A stretch of 36,239 nt of DNA from Candidatus Rokuibacteriota bacterium (GCA_003220475.1 QHSO01000038.1:1-36239); one strand, 5' to 3'. Positions 29,902-36,239 are shown, numbered from the stretch's first letter. Notes: generated by a model not told the origin, from the sequence alone. Numbers and translations are program-made.

Positions 29902-30983
29902 CCACCGCCGTCCTGGCGCTGCGCGGCGTGCGGCGGCGCTACGCGGACGGCTTCGCGCTCGACGTGACGTCGCTCGACGTCGTCGCGGGCGAGGTGCTCG
30001 GCGTCATCGGACCCAATGGCGCCGGCAAGTCGACGCTCCTCCGCATCCTCGGTCTGCTCGAGCGGCCCGACGAGGGACGCGTGCTCGTCGATGGCCGCGC
30101 CGTCGACGCGCGCGATGCGCTGGCCGAGCGACGACGCGTGGCGACCGTCTTCCAGGAGCCCCTGCTGGCCGACGCGAGCGTCACGCACAACGTCGCGCTC
30201 GGCCTGCGCTTCCGCGGCGTGTCCGCGGCACGCGCCGAGCCGCGCGTGCGGAGTGGGCTCGAGCGCCTCGGCATCGACAAGCTGGCCGGCCGCATGGCGC
30301 GCACGCTCTCCGGCGGAGAGGCGCGGCGTGTCGCCCTCGCGCGCGCGCTCGTGCTGGAGCCGGAGGTGCTGTTGTTGGACGAGCCGTTCGCCGGACTCGA
30401 CGCGCCCACGCGCGCCGCGCTCGTCGAGGATCTCGGCGGTATCTTGCGCGCCGACCGCGTCACCACGGTGCTCGTGACGCACGAGCGCGGCGAGGCGCAG
30501 GCGCTGGCCGACCGCGTCGCCGTGCTCATGGAGGGCCGCGTTCGTCAGCTCGACGAGACGGCCCGCGTGTTCTACGCGCCGGTCGCCGAGGACGTCGCGC
30601 GCTTCGTCGGTGTCGAGACGCTCGTGATGGGGCGCGTGGTGGGCCGCGCGGACGGCGTCACCGCCGTCGAGGCGGGTGGACGGGTGCTCGAGGTCGCCGC
30701 CGCCGCCGCGCCGGGCGCGCACGTGCGCGTCGGCATCCGACCCGAGGACGTCACGCTCACGCCCGCGGACGGCGCGCGCGTCGTTTCCAGTGCGCGTAAT
30801 ACGCTCGACGGCACCGTCGTCCGGGTGAGCGCGTCCATGTACGCCACGCACGTGATCGTCGACGTCGGGTTTCCGCTAGTCGCGGCAGTGACGCCACGCT
30901 CGGTCGAGGAGCTCGCGCTGCGGCCGGGCGCGCGCGTGCGCGCCGTGTTCAAGGCCAGCGCCGCGCATCTCATCGTCGCGTGA
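29898..30983 (+). CDS. tupC: Tungstate-type ABC transporter ATP-binding protein (TupC-like) with TOBE domain
   Basis: A 361-residue ATPase from GTG 29898, overlapping modC. Walker A GPNGAGKST followed by LLRILGLLERPDEG is the TupC style. The Q-loop FQEPLLADASV, signature LSGGEARRVALARAL, Walker B VLLLDEPFAGLD and VTHER are present. From ~residue 235 a C-terminal domain with HVRVGIRPEDVTLTP and NTLDGTVVRV is a TOBE domain, which many TupC proteins lack. Assignment to TupB rests on the family look and on operon membership; service to both permeases is possible. Last gene of the six-gene operon. Confidence 0.85.
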   Translation: MTTAVLALRGVRRRYADGFALDVTSLDVVAGEVLGVIGPNGAGKSTLLRILGLLERPDEGRVLVDGRAVDARDALAERRRVATVFQEPLLADASVTHNVALGLRFRGVSAARAEPRVRSGLERLGIDKLAGRMARTLSGGEARRVALARALVLEPEVLLLDEPFAGLDAPTRAALVEDLGGILRADRVTTVLVTHERGEAQALADRVAVLMEGRVRQLDETARVFYAPVAEDVARFVGVETLVMGRVVGRADGVTAVEAGGRVLEVAAAAAPGAHVRVGIRPEDVTLTPADGARVVSSARNTLDGTVVRVSASMYATHVIVDVGFPLVAAVTPRSVEELALRPGARVRAVFKASAAHLIVA

Positions 30984-30996
30984 GAGGGGACCCGGC

Positions 30997-31025
30997 TTGA
31001 CTCCCCGGCGGCCCGGGGATATAAG
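30997..31025 (+). promoter_or_regulatory. Near-consensus sigma-70 promoter
   Basis: TTGACT at 30997-31002 and TATAAG at 31020-31025 are separated by exactly 17 nt, close to the consensus TTGACA-N17-TATAAT. This is the clearest promoter in the window. It lies 14 bp after the tupC stop. Transcription would start near 31032, about 130 nt before the YdcH-like gene, with a strong intrinsic terminator in between. Confidence 0.75.
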
Positions 31026-31031
31026 GAAGGC

Positions 31032-31125
31032 ACCCGGAACCAGAGTGAACACTTGGACGGGGGTCGGTATCGACGATGAAGCGTAACGAGCCAGCGGCCA
31101 CGCCTCCGCTGGCTTTGTTTGTTTT
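31032..31125 (+). ncRNA. Candidate small RNA or transcription attenuator, about 94 nt
   Basis: A strong promoter on one side and an intrinsic terminator on the other bracket about 94 nt that hold no gene I can support. The interior has GTCG-GTAT-CGAC (31063-31074), a small 4-bp stem with tetraloop, before the terminator hairpin. It could be an independent small RNA, or the leader of the YdcH-like gene where the terminator is conditionally bypassed. I do not recognise 6S, SRP, tmRNA or a known riboswitch in it. Confidence 0.45.
31089..31125 (+). terminator. Intrinsic terminator
   Basis: AGCCAGCGG (31089-31097) and CCGCTGGCT (31106-31114) form a perfect 9-bp stem around an 8-nt loop, followed by a T-rich run (TTGTTTGTTTT to 31125). 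This is the textbook form and contrasts with the general lack of T tracts in the window. It sits 40 bp before the YdcH-like start codon. Confidence 0.8.
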
Positions 31126-31164
31126 CCACCGCCGTGCCCTCCCAGACGCAGAAGGAGGTCCTGC

Positions 31165-31392
31165 ATGACCCAGGAGAACCTCATCGACCGACTGATGGCC
31201 GAGAACGACGAGTTCCGCCGTCTCCGCACGGAGCACCAGGGCTACGAGCGCGAGCTGGAGACATTGCGCGGAACGGCGCCGCTCTCGACGGACCAGCAGT
31301 GGCGGATGAGCGAGCTCAAGAAGCTGAAGCTGATGGCGAAGGACCGGATGGAGTCGATCATCCGGCACGCACGCCCGGGCGTCAGCGCCTGA
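31165..31392 (+). CDS. YdcH-like protein (DUF465), 75 aa
   Basis: A 75-residue helical protein with GAAGGAGG upstream of the ATG. It has the DUF465/YdcH pattern: an N-terminal helix (NLIDRLMAENDEFRRLRTEHQGYERELETLRG), a loop with a Pro and a Ser-Thr-Asp, and a basic second helix (MSELKKLKLMAKDRMESII). The two helices would form an antiparallel coiled-coil hairpin. Function of the family is not established. It is enclosed by two intrinsic terminators, so it may be a single-gene unit driven from the promoter at 30997. Confidence 0.88.
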   Translation: MTQENLIDRLMAENDEFRRLRTEHQGYERELETLRGTAPLSTDQQWRMSELKKLKLMAKDRMESIIRHARPGVSA

Positions 31393-31410
31393 CGCGTCAG
31401 CGACTCACAC

Positions 31411-31460
31411 GGCCGCGGAAGGCCGTCGGCAACGACGGCTTCCGCGGCCTTTCTCATTTG
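31411..31460 (+). terminator. Long intrinsic terminator with GNRA-type loop
   Basis: GGCCGCGGAAGGCCGTCG (31411-31428) pairs with CGACGGCTTCCGCGGCC (31433-31449) with one bulged G, around the tetraloop GCAA, followed by TTTCTCATTT. It ends the YdcH-like transcript. The moaC reading frame starts at or just after its 3' edge, leaving little room for a separate moaC promoter. Confidence 0.82.
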
Positions 31461-31481
31461 TCCCCCCGTGGTGACGCGCGC

Positions 31482-31988
31482 ATGGTGGACGTGTCCGCCA
31501 AGCCGGAGACGGCGCGTGAGGCCGTCGCGCGCGCGATCGTCAAGATGAAGCCCGCCACGCTCGGCGCCGTGCGCCGCGGCAATGCGCCGAAGGGCGACGT
31601 GCTCGGCACCGCCCGCACCGCCGGCATCCTCGCCGCCAAGCGGACGTCCGAGCTGATTCCGCTGTGCCATCCGCTGCGGCTCACGAACGTCGACGTGACG
31701 TTCGACGATCGGCGCGGCAACGGCACGCTCGAGATCGAGGCGCGCGTGCGCACCACCGACAAGACCGGCGTGGAGATGGAAGCACTCACGGCCGTCACCA
31801 TCGCCGCGCTGACCGTGTACGACATGGTGAAGGCGCTGGAAAAGGGCGTGACCATCGCGAGCGTGCAGCTGCTGGCCAAATCCGGCGGGAAGTCCGGGAC
31901 GTGGACCAGAGATGCGGAGCGGCGCCGGGCACCATCTAGAACAGGCCACCCACGGCCCAAGCCGGCCGCGCGGACCCCGCTACAATAA
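31482..31988 (+). CDS. moaC: Cyclic pyranopterin monophosphate synthase MoaC
   Basis: A 168-residue enzyme that converts the MoaA product 3',8-cyclo-H2GTP to cyclic pyranopterin monophosphate in molybdenum cofactor synthesis. Family lines are complete: ARMVDVSAKPETAREAVA, KGDVLGTARTAGILAAKRTSELIPLCHPLRLTNV, KTGVEMEALTAVTIAALTVYDMVKALEKG and LLAKSGGKSG, including the catalytic Lys/Asp region (YDMVKA). About 20 extra residues, Arg/Pro-rich, extend the C-terminus. ATG 31482 is used; TTG 31458 in frame adds SPRGDAR, but neither has a good Shine-Dalgarno. It sits near the Mo/W importer, with moaA absent. Confidence 0.94.
   Translation: MVDVSAKPETAREAVARAIVKMKPATLGAVRRGNAPKGDVLGTARTAGILAAKRTSELIPLCHPLRLTNVDVTFDDRRGNGTLEIEARVRTTDKTGVEMEALTAVTIAALTVYDMVKALEKGVTIASVQLLAKSGGKSGTWTRDAERRRAPSRTGHPRPKPAARTPLQ
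31981..31986 (+). promoter_or_regulatory. -10-like TACAAT box 6 nt before the deacetylase GTG
   Basis: TACAAT at 31981-31986 is a good -10 match whose last base is the first base of the moaC TAA. The normal start point, 7 nt on, is the G of the GTG at 31993, which would make the mRNA leaderless. There is no recognisable -35 at 31958-31963 and no Shine-Dalgarno, in agreement with a leaderless message but not proving it. Confidence 0.4.
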
Positions 31989-31992
31989 ACTC

Positions 31993-33120
31993 GTGAAGAC
32001 TGCCCTCGTTCACTCCGAGAAAGCCGACGGCTTCGACTACGGCCGCGAGCATCCGCTGCGCATGGAGCGTCTGGGCCTGACCTGGCGGCTGATGCGCGCC
32101 TATGGGCTGACGACGCTGCCCAACACGCGCGTGGTGTCGCCGGAGGCGGCCGCCGAAACGGACATCGCGCGCTATCACACGCGCGAGTACATGGACGTCC
32201 TCAAGCGCGCGGACGGCGGGGTCCATCCGGCCGACGGCGCCATGTATGGACTCGGCCTCGGCGACAACCCCGTCTTCCGGGGATTGTGGGAGGTCGCGCA
32301 GCTCGTGGCCGCGGGCTCGCTCACCGCGGCGGACCTCGTCGCGAGCGGCGCCGTCGAGCGCGCGTTTCACTTCGCCGGCGGGCTGCACCACGCGTTTCCG
32401 GATCGCGCCTCCGGCTTCTGCTACGTCAACGACGCCGTGCTGGCCATCCTGCGACTGCGCGAGCACGGGCTGCGCGTGGCCTACATCGACATCGACGCGC
32501 ACCACGGCGACGGCGTCCAGCACGCGTTCTATGCCGATCCCGACGTGCTGACGATTTCGACGCACGAGCGCGGCGAGCGGCTCTTCCCCGGCACCGGCTT
32601 CGTGCGCGAGCAGGGGGAGGGCGCCGGCGTCGGCTTCTCGGTCAACCTGCCGCTGGAGGCCTACACCGACAGCGCGGTGTACCTACCGGCCTTCGAGGCG
32701 GTCGTGCCGCCGCTCATCGCGCGCTTCAAGCCCGACGTGATCGTCGCGCAGCTCGGCGTCGACGCGCATCGCACCGATCCGTTGACGCACCTGGCCCTCG
32801 ACGTTCAGGGCTTCGCACGCGCCGTGCAGCGCATCACGGAGCTGGCGCCGCGGCTGGTCGCGCTGGGCGGCGGCGGATACGACCTGCGCAACGTTCCGCG
32901 GATGTGGGCCGTGGCGTGGGCCGTGCTCAACGGCGTCGAGCTCGCGCCCACGCTGCCGGACGCGTTCGCCGACGACAGGCGACGGTACGGCTTCACCTCG
33001 CGCTCGCTGTGGGACGAGGCGGTCGCGCTGCCCGACGAGCTGCGACGTGCGGTAAGCGACTACGTCGATCGCCAGGTCGACGCCGTCCAGACGACGATCT
33101 TTCCGATCCACGACCTCTAA
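31993..33120 (+). CDS. Class I/AcuC-type histone deacetylase family protein
   Basis: A 375-residue arginase-fold zinc deacetylase. The HDAC motifs are in order: HPLRMERLGLTWRLM, HYHTREY-like text (ARYHTREYMDVL), GGLHHAFPDRASGFCYVNDAVLAI, YIDIDAHHGDGVQHAFY with the zinc Asp-x-His, LGVDAHRTDPL with the second zinc Asp, and GGGGYDLRNVPRMWA with the transition-state Tyr. AcuC members deacetylate acetyl-CoA synthetase; polyamine amidohydrolases are a relative. GTG at 31993 gives the normal N-terminus (MKTALVHSEK). The stop overlaps the convergent HAD gene. Confidence 0.93.
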   Translation: MKTALVHSEKADGFDYGREHPLRMERLGLTWRLMRAYGLTTLPNTRVVSPEAAAETDIARYHTREYMDVLKRADGGVHPADGAMYGLGLGDNPVFRGLWEVAQLVAAGSLTAADLVASGAVERAFHFAGGLHHAFPDRASGFCYVNDAVLAILRLREHGLRVAYIDIDAHHGDGVQHAFYADPDVLTISTHERGERLFPGTGFVREQGEGAGVGFSVNLPLEAYTDSAVYLPAFEAVVPPLIARFKPDVIVAQLGVDAHRTDPLTHLALDVQGFARAVQRITELAPRLVALGGGGYDLRNVPRMWAVAWAVLNGVELAPTLPDAFADDRRRYGFTSRSLWDEAVALPDELRRAVSDYVDRQVDAVQTTIFPIHDL

Positions 33121-33830
33121 CAGCCGAGCCGGCTCGCCAGCTCCTCGAAGTCGTTCGCGACGAGATCGACCTTGGGATCGGCCGGCAGATCATTCTTCGG
33201 CTTGTCGCCGAACTCGCGCGGGCGATGCACGTACGCGGTGCGCAGTCCGCACGCGCGCGCGGCTTGAAGGTCGGAATAATGCGCGGCGACCAGCATCGTC
33301 TCCGCGGGCGCCAGTCCGAGCAGCCCCGCGGCGCCGCGATACGTCTCGGGCTGCGGCTTGTAGGCACGATAGAGCTCGCACGAGAGATTGACGTCCCACG
33401 GCAGCCCCGCGTGCTTGGCCATGTTGGTGAGCAACGCGAAGTTGCCGTTCGACAGCGGGCCGATGACGAACCGCCGCTTGAGCCGCGTCAGCCCCGCCAC
33501 CGTGTCGGGCCACGGCGTCAGCCGATGCCAGACGCGATTGAGATGCTCGCGCTGCGTTTCGTCCAGCTTGCCGAGACCGAACTCGGGCGCGAGCGCGTCC
33601 AGCGATTCGCGATGCAGGACGTCGAGGATCGTCCACGGTCGCCGGCCCGATCGCACCTCCTCGAGGGCGGGCTGATAGCGTCCGCGCCAGGCGTCGGCCA
33701 GGGCCGGCCAGTCGACGACGGTGCCCCAGCGCGCGTCGAGCGCGCGGCCCTCGGCGAGGATGCTGCCGCGCCAGTCCACGCACGTGCCGAAGACGTCGAA
33801 GATCAGGGCTTTCGCGCCCAGCGCCGCCAT
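33117..33830 (-). CDS. Haloacid dehalogenase type II
   Basis: A 237-residue HAD hydrolase. Motif I FDVFGTCVDW has the nucleophile Asp, motif II is PLSNGN, motif III is YKPQPETY with Lys, and the last motif is VAAHYSDLQAARACGLRTAYV, in the (S)-2-haloacid dehalogenase style (usually VAAHNxDL). It would hydrolyse 2-halo acids to hydroxy acids. The Asn-to-Tyr change in motif IV could alter specificity, so phosphatase-like activity is an alternative. ATG 33830. It is convergent with the deacetylase and divergent from tmk. Confidence 0.9.
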   Translation of the reverse strand: MAALGAKALIFDVFGTCVDWRGSILAEGRALDARWGTVVDWPALADAWRGRYQPALEEVRSGRRPWTILDVLHRESLDALAPEFGLGKLDETQREHLNRVWHRLTPWPDTVAGLTRLKRRFVIGPLSNGNFALLTNMAKHAGLPWDVNLSCELYRAYKPQPETYRGAAGLLGLAPAETMLVAAHYSDLQAARACGLRTAYVHRPREFGDKPKNDLPADPKVDLVANDFEELASRLGC

Positions 33831-33868
33831 GCGGACATGCTACAGTGGCGGGGATCCGGAGGTCCAGC

Positions 33869-34474
33869 GTGCGTGGAGTGCTCATTACGTTCGAGGGCGT
33901 CGAGGGATCGGGCAAGTCCACCCAGATCCGACGCCTCGAGCGCTGGCTGCGAGACGAAGGCTATCGGTCGGAGACGACGTCCGAGCCCGACGGCACCGAG
34001 CTCGGCGTCGCCGTGCGGCGACTCTTCGAGCGCGAGCCGCGACCGCTCGCCGAGATGTTTCTGTTCCTCGCCGCGCGTCACCAGCACGTCGTCGAAAAGC
34101 TCCGGCCGTGGCTGCGCGCGGGGCGCATCGTGCTCTGCGACCGCTACACGGACGCGACCGTCGCGTACCAGGGCTACGGACGCGGGATCGATCCACAGCT
34201 GATCCGTGAGCTGAACGTGCAGGCCACCGGCGGCGTGTTGCCCGATCTCACGTTGCTCTTCGACCTCGATCCCGTGATCGGCGTCCGCCGCATCGCCGCG
34301 CGCCGCCTCGATCGCTTCGAGCGCGAGCAGCTGGCCTTCCACCGCCGCGTGCGGCGCGGATACCTCGAGATCATGCGCGCGGAGCCCAAGCGCGTGCGAC
34401 GCGTGGACGCGGCGGCGCCGCTGGCCGAGGTCGAGCGCCGCGTGCGCGCGATCGTGCAGGAATTCCTGAAATGA
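33869..34474 (+). CDS. tmk: Thymidylate kinase
   Basis: A 201-residue kinase that phosphorylates dTMP to dTDP. The P-loop EGVEGSGKST, the TSEPDGTELG stretch, the CDRYTDATVAYQGYGRG motif with the DR signature and the LTLLFDLDP strand are all present. The LID region is short (RRLDRFEREQLAFHRRVRRGY). The GTG at 33869 has GGAGG 6-7 nt upstream; 8 more codons are possible but unlikely. It overlaps holB by ATGA. The block tmk-holB-ricT-metG follows a widespread order. Confidence 0.95.
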   Translation: MRGVLITFEGVEGSGKSTQIRRLERWLRDEGYRSETTSEPDGTELGVAVRRLFEREPRPLAEMFLFLAARHQHVVEKLRPWLRAGRIVLCDRYTDATVAYQGYGRGIDPQLIRELNVQATGGVLPDLTLLFDLDPVIGVRRIAARRLDRFEREQLAFHRRVRRGYLEIMRAEPKRVRRVDAAAPLAEVERRVRAIVQEFLK

Positions 34475-35322
34475 AGCTCGCGGCCATCGCCGATCAGCCG
34501 CGCGCGGTGGAGCAGCTCTCGCGCGCGCTCGCGGGTGACCGCGTCGCCCACGCGTACGCGTTCGTGGGACCGACGGGCAGCGGACGCTTCACCACCGCGT
34601 GCGCCTTCGCCTCCGAGCTGTTGCGCGTCGACGCGTCGCGCCCGCATCCCGATCTGCACGTGGTGACGCCGACGCCGCCGGAGTCCAATCCCAAGGGCGC
34701 GCGCGCGATCCGCATCGGCGCCATCCGCGAGCTGGAGCGTCGCGCGTCGCTGCGCCCCGCGCTGGCCTCGCGGCGCGTGCTGATCCTCGACGAGGCCGAC
34801 CGCATGACCGGTGACGCGCCGCAGGCGTTTCTGAAGTTTCTCGAGGAGCCGCCGCCGGCGACGGTGGTGATCCTCGTCCTGACCGGCGTACGCGCGGTGC
34901 CGGCCACCGTCATCTCGCGCTGCCAGATCGTCCGCTTCCGTCCGCGTCAGGCGGGCGTCGCGGACGCCGAACTCACCGCCGAAGCGGCGCAGTGGATCGA
35001 GGACGCGCGGGCCCAGGGCACGGCCGCGCTGTTCAAGCGAAGCGAGCGCGTGGATCGCGAGCATGCCGAGGCGCTGATCGATGGCTGCTGGCTGCTGTGT
35101 CGCGACCTCGTGCTGGCCCGCGCCGGCGCGCCGGCCGCCGTGCTGACCGATCCCGCGCGCGCGGACGCGCTGGCCGCCGAGGCTGCGCGCTGGAGCGACG
35201 ACACCGCGCTGTATCGCGCGATCGAGGCCTGTCGCGAGGCGCGGCTGGCACTCATCAACAATGTCACCCCGCGGCTGACCGTCGACACGCTGCTGGCGCG
35301 GGTGGCGCGGAGGGTTGCATGA
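34471..35322 (+). CDS. holB: DNA polymerase III delta prime subunit (HolB-like)
   Basis: A 283-residue AAA+ clamp-loader subunit. It has HAYAFVGPTGSGRFTTA (Walker A with Arg39 in place of Lys), ILDEADRMTGDAPQAFLKFLEEPP (DEAD-like Walker B), and the VISRCQIVRFRP sensor with the SRC motif. The four-Cys zinc module that normally follows the P-loop helix is missing: the chain goes directly from SELL to HPDLHVV. It should not hydrolyse ATP well, as is true of delta prime in E. coli, which is structural. ATG overlaps tmk (ATGA) and its own stop overlaps ricT. Confidence 0.92.
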   Translation: MKLAAIADQPRAVEQLSRALAGDRVAHAYAFVGPTGSGRFTTACAFASELLRVDASRPHPDLHVVTPTPPESNPKGARAIRIGAIRELERRASLRPALASRRVLILDEADRMTGDAPQAFLKFLEEPPPATVVILVLTGVRAVPATVISRCQIVRFRPRQAGVADAELTAEAAQWIEDARAQGTAALFKRSERVDREHAEALIDGCWLLCRDLVLARAGAPAAVLTDPARADALAAEAARWSDDTALYRAIEACREARLALINNVTPRLTVDTLLARVARRVA

Positions 35323-36182
35323 ACGATGAATATCTCGTCGGCATCCGGCTGCGCGAGCCGATGCCGGCCGACGACTACAAGCTGGTCGGCGACGTGGTGC
35401 TTCACGTCGGCGACATCGTCAGCGTCGAGACCGCGAGCGGAACCGCGCTCGGCGAGGTGCGCCGGCCGCGCCGGCCCGTGCCGGACTTCCGTCGCGATCG
35501 CCTCTATCGCCGGGTGATCGGTCTCGCCTCCGACGACGAGACGCGCGACTATCGCGAGCAGCGGGGGCGCGAGCAGGCGGCCATCGTCACCAGCCAGCGC
35601 CTCGCGCACGCGCGCGCGCTCACGATGAAAGTCGTCGACGTCGAGATGCCGACCGGGCAGCGCCGGGTGACCGTCTACTTCAGCAGCGAGGAGCGGGTGG
35701 ACTTCCGCGACCTCGTGCGCGATCTCGCGCGCGAGTTTCGCGCGCGCATCGAGATGCGCCAGATCGGCGCCCGCGACACCACGCGCGTGCTCGACGGGAT
35801 CGGGCCGTGCGGCCGGCAGTTGTGCTGCTCCTCGCACCTGCGCAAGTTCGAGCCGATCTCCGTGAAGATGGCCAAGGCGCAGGACATGCCGCTGACCGAT
35901 AGTCGCTTGCTCGGGAACTGCGGCCGGCTCAAGTGCTGCCTGCTCTACGAGTTCTCGACCTATCAGGAGCTGCGCTCGTATCTGCCGCGCGTGAACACGC
36001 CGTGTCAGGCGACATGCGGCGGCGGCGGCTGCATGACGGGCAAGGTCCGCTCGCTGCGCGTGCTCAAGCAGAGCGTGGTCGTCGGCTTTCCCGACGGCAC
36101 CGAGGCGGAGGTCCCCCTGAGCCAGCTCACGTGGGAGGGCCGCGACCACGTGCGGCCCGAGCTGGAGCAGCCGCCGGCGTGA
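35319..36182 (+). CDS. ricT: PSP1/YaaT (RicT) family protein with extra cysteine cluster
   Basis: A 287-residue PSP1-domain protein. The N-terminal part has VGDVVLHVGDIVSVETASGTALGEV. The core has RIEMRQIGARDTTRVLDGIGPCGRQLCC and GNCGRLKCCLLYE, the paired CxxxxCC motifs that bind an iron-sulfur cluster in Bacillus RicT. A third cysteine group, TPCQATCGGGGCMTG, follows where the B. subtilis protein has none that I recall. It may act in RNA processing or as a redox sensor. ATG 35319 has GGAGGG 6 nt upstream and overlaps the holB stop. Confidence 0.9.
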   Translation: MNDEYLVGIRLREPMPADDYKLVGDVVLHVGDIVSVETASGTALGEVRRPRRPVPDFRRDRLYRRVIGLASDDETRDYREQRGREQAAIVTSQRLAHARALTMKVVDVEMPTGQRRVTVYFSSEERVDFRDLVRDLAREFRARIEMRQIGARDTTRVLDGIGPCGRQLCCSSHLRKFEPISVKMAKAQDMPLTDSRLLGNCGRLKCCLLYEFSTYQELRSYLPRVNTPCQATCGGGGCMTGKVRSLRVLKQSVVVGFPDGTEAEVPLSQLTWEGRDHVRPELEQPPA

Positions 36183-36239
36183 GCGACCGCTTCTTCTATC
36201 TCACGACGCCGATCTACTACGTCAACGCCGAGCCCCACC
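36179..36239 (+). CDS. metG: Methionyl-tRNA synthetase, N-terminal fragment
   Basis: Only the first 20 codons are inside the window. From GTG 36179, overlapping the ricT stop by GTGA, they read MSDRFFYLTTPIYYVNAEPH, the universal MetRS opening just before the HIGH motif (AEPHLGH in relatives). It charges tRNA-Met. The gene order tmk-holB-ricT-metG supports the call. Confidence 0.93.
   Translation, partial: MSDRFFYLTTPIYYVNAEPH

Noticed and set aside
31076-31168. A 30-codon open frame in the leader (starting MKRNEP) that crosses the terminator and overlaps the YdcH-like start by ATGA, like an attenuator leader peptide
   Set aside because: No Shine-Dalgarno at usual spacing and no run of regulatory codons; an open frame of this length is expected by chance at this GC content. 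Kept only as a possibility for the small RNA finding.
1-36239. tRNA, rRNA, CRISPR arrays, insertion sequences, integrase or phage genes
   Set aside because: None seen on reading both strands: no regularly spaced repeats, no transposase motifs, no recognisable RNA gene cores. Weak or divergent cases could escape reading by eye.

Overview
This is a dense, very GC-rich stretch of bacterial chromosome with no mobile element, CRISPR array, tRNA or rRNA that I could see. GTG starts, 1-4 bp start/stop overlaps, Tat-exported enzymes, many CoA/amidohydrolase/SDR-type catabolic genes and a tmk-holB-ricT-metG block suggest a Gram-negative, free-living (probably soil or sediment) bacterium. The protein style reminds me of Candidatus Rokubacteria/Methylomirabilota, with a deltaproteobacterium-like lineage as the alternative. 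That placement is inference from gene content, not a marker-gene result.

Layout. 1-5.1 kb: the end of a sugar-type ABC permease, a secreted DUF3047 protein, then a minus-strand group (D-hydantoinase, DUF72 protein, MFS exporter, GNAT acetyltransferase, small protein). 5.2-10.7 kb: LysR regulator, Tat-exported class II aldolase, fatty acid hydroxylase, DedA protein, atypical enoyl-CoA hydratase homologue, a hypothetical gene and a ZnT9-like cation transporter. 10.7-11.2 kb: a gap of decayed coding sequence holding a glycogen-debranching-like C-terminus (+) facing a truncated 2Fe-2S ferredoxin-like N-terminus (-). 11.2-15.0 kb: small exported protein, small basic protein, EamA transporter, and a polar amino acid ABC system (binding protein plus two permeases, no ATPase). 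15.1-18.3 kb: two tail-to-tail single-domain receivers, one lacking its phospho-acceptor Asp, a CxxC mini-protein, a Tat amidohydrolase and a DUF962 membrane protein. 18.3-25.7 kb: TypA/BipA, a zinc-ribbon/PilZ/TM protein, tandem cyclophilins, an N-acyl-D-amino-acid deacylase, small exported protein, an SDR without catalytic tetrad, GNAT and UspA.

25.7-33.1 kb is the most coherent system: a six-gene oxyanion importer in the order tupA-tupB-modA-modB-modC-tupC (tungstate and molybdate modules interleaved), then a strong promoter and terminator bracketing about 95 nt of probable small RNA or attenuator, a YdcH-like gene, moaC (molybdenum cofactor synthesis) and an AcuC-type deacetylase. 33.1-36.2 kb: HAD dehalogenase on the minus strand, then tmk-holB-ricT-metG, with metG cut by the window end.

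How the genes work together: metal-oxyanion uptake next to moaC points to a Mo/W-cofactor economy. Hydantoinase, D-aminoacylase, amidohydrolase and amino acid uptake point to scavenging of nitrogenous organic compounds. The main points for a second look are the composite W/Mo locus with its candidate small RNA, the receiver pair, the decayed-gene gap, three enzyme homologues that have lost catalytic residues (SDR, crotonase, HolB P-loop), and several hairpins placed directly against start codons.
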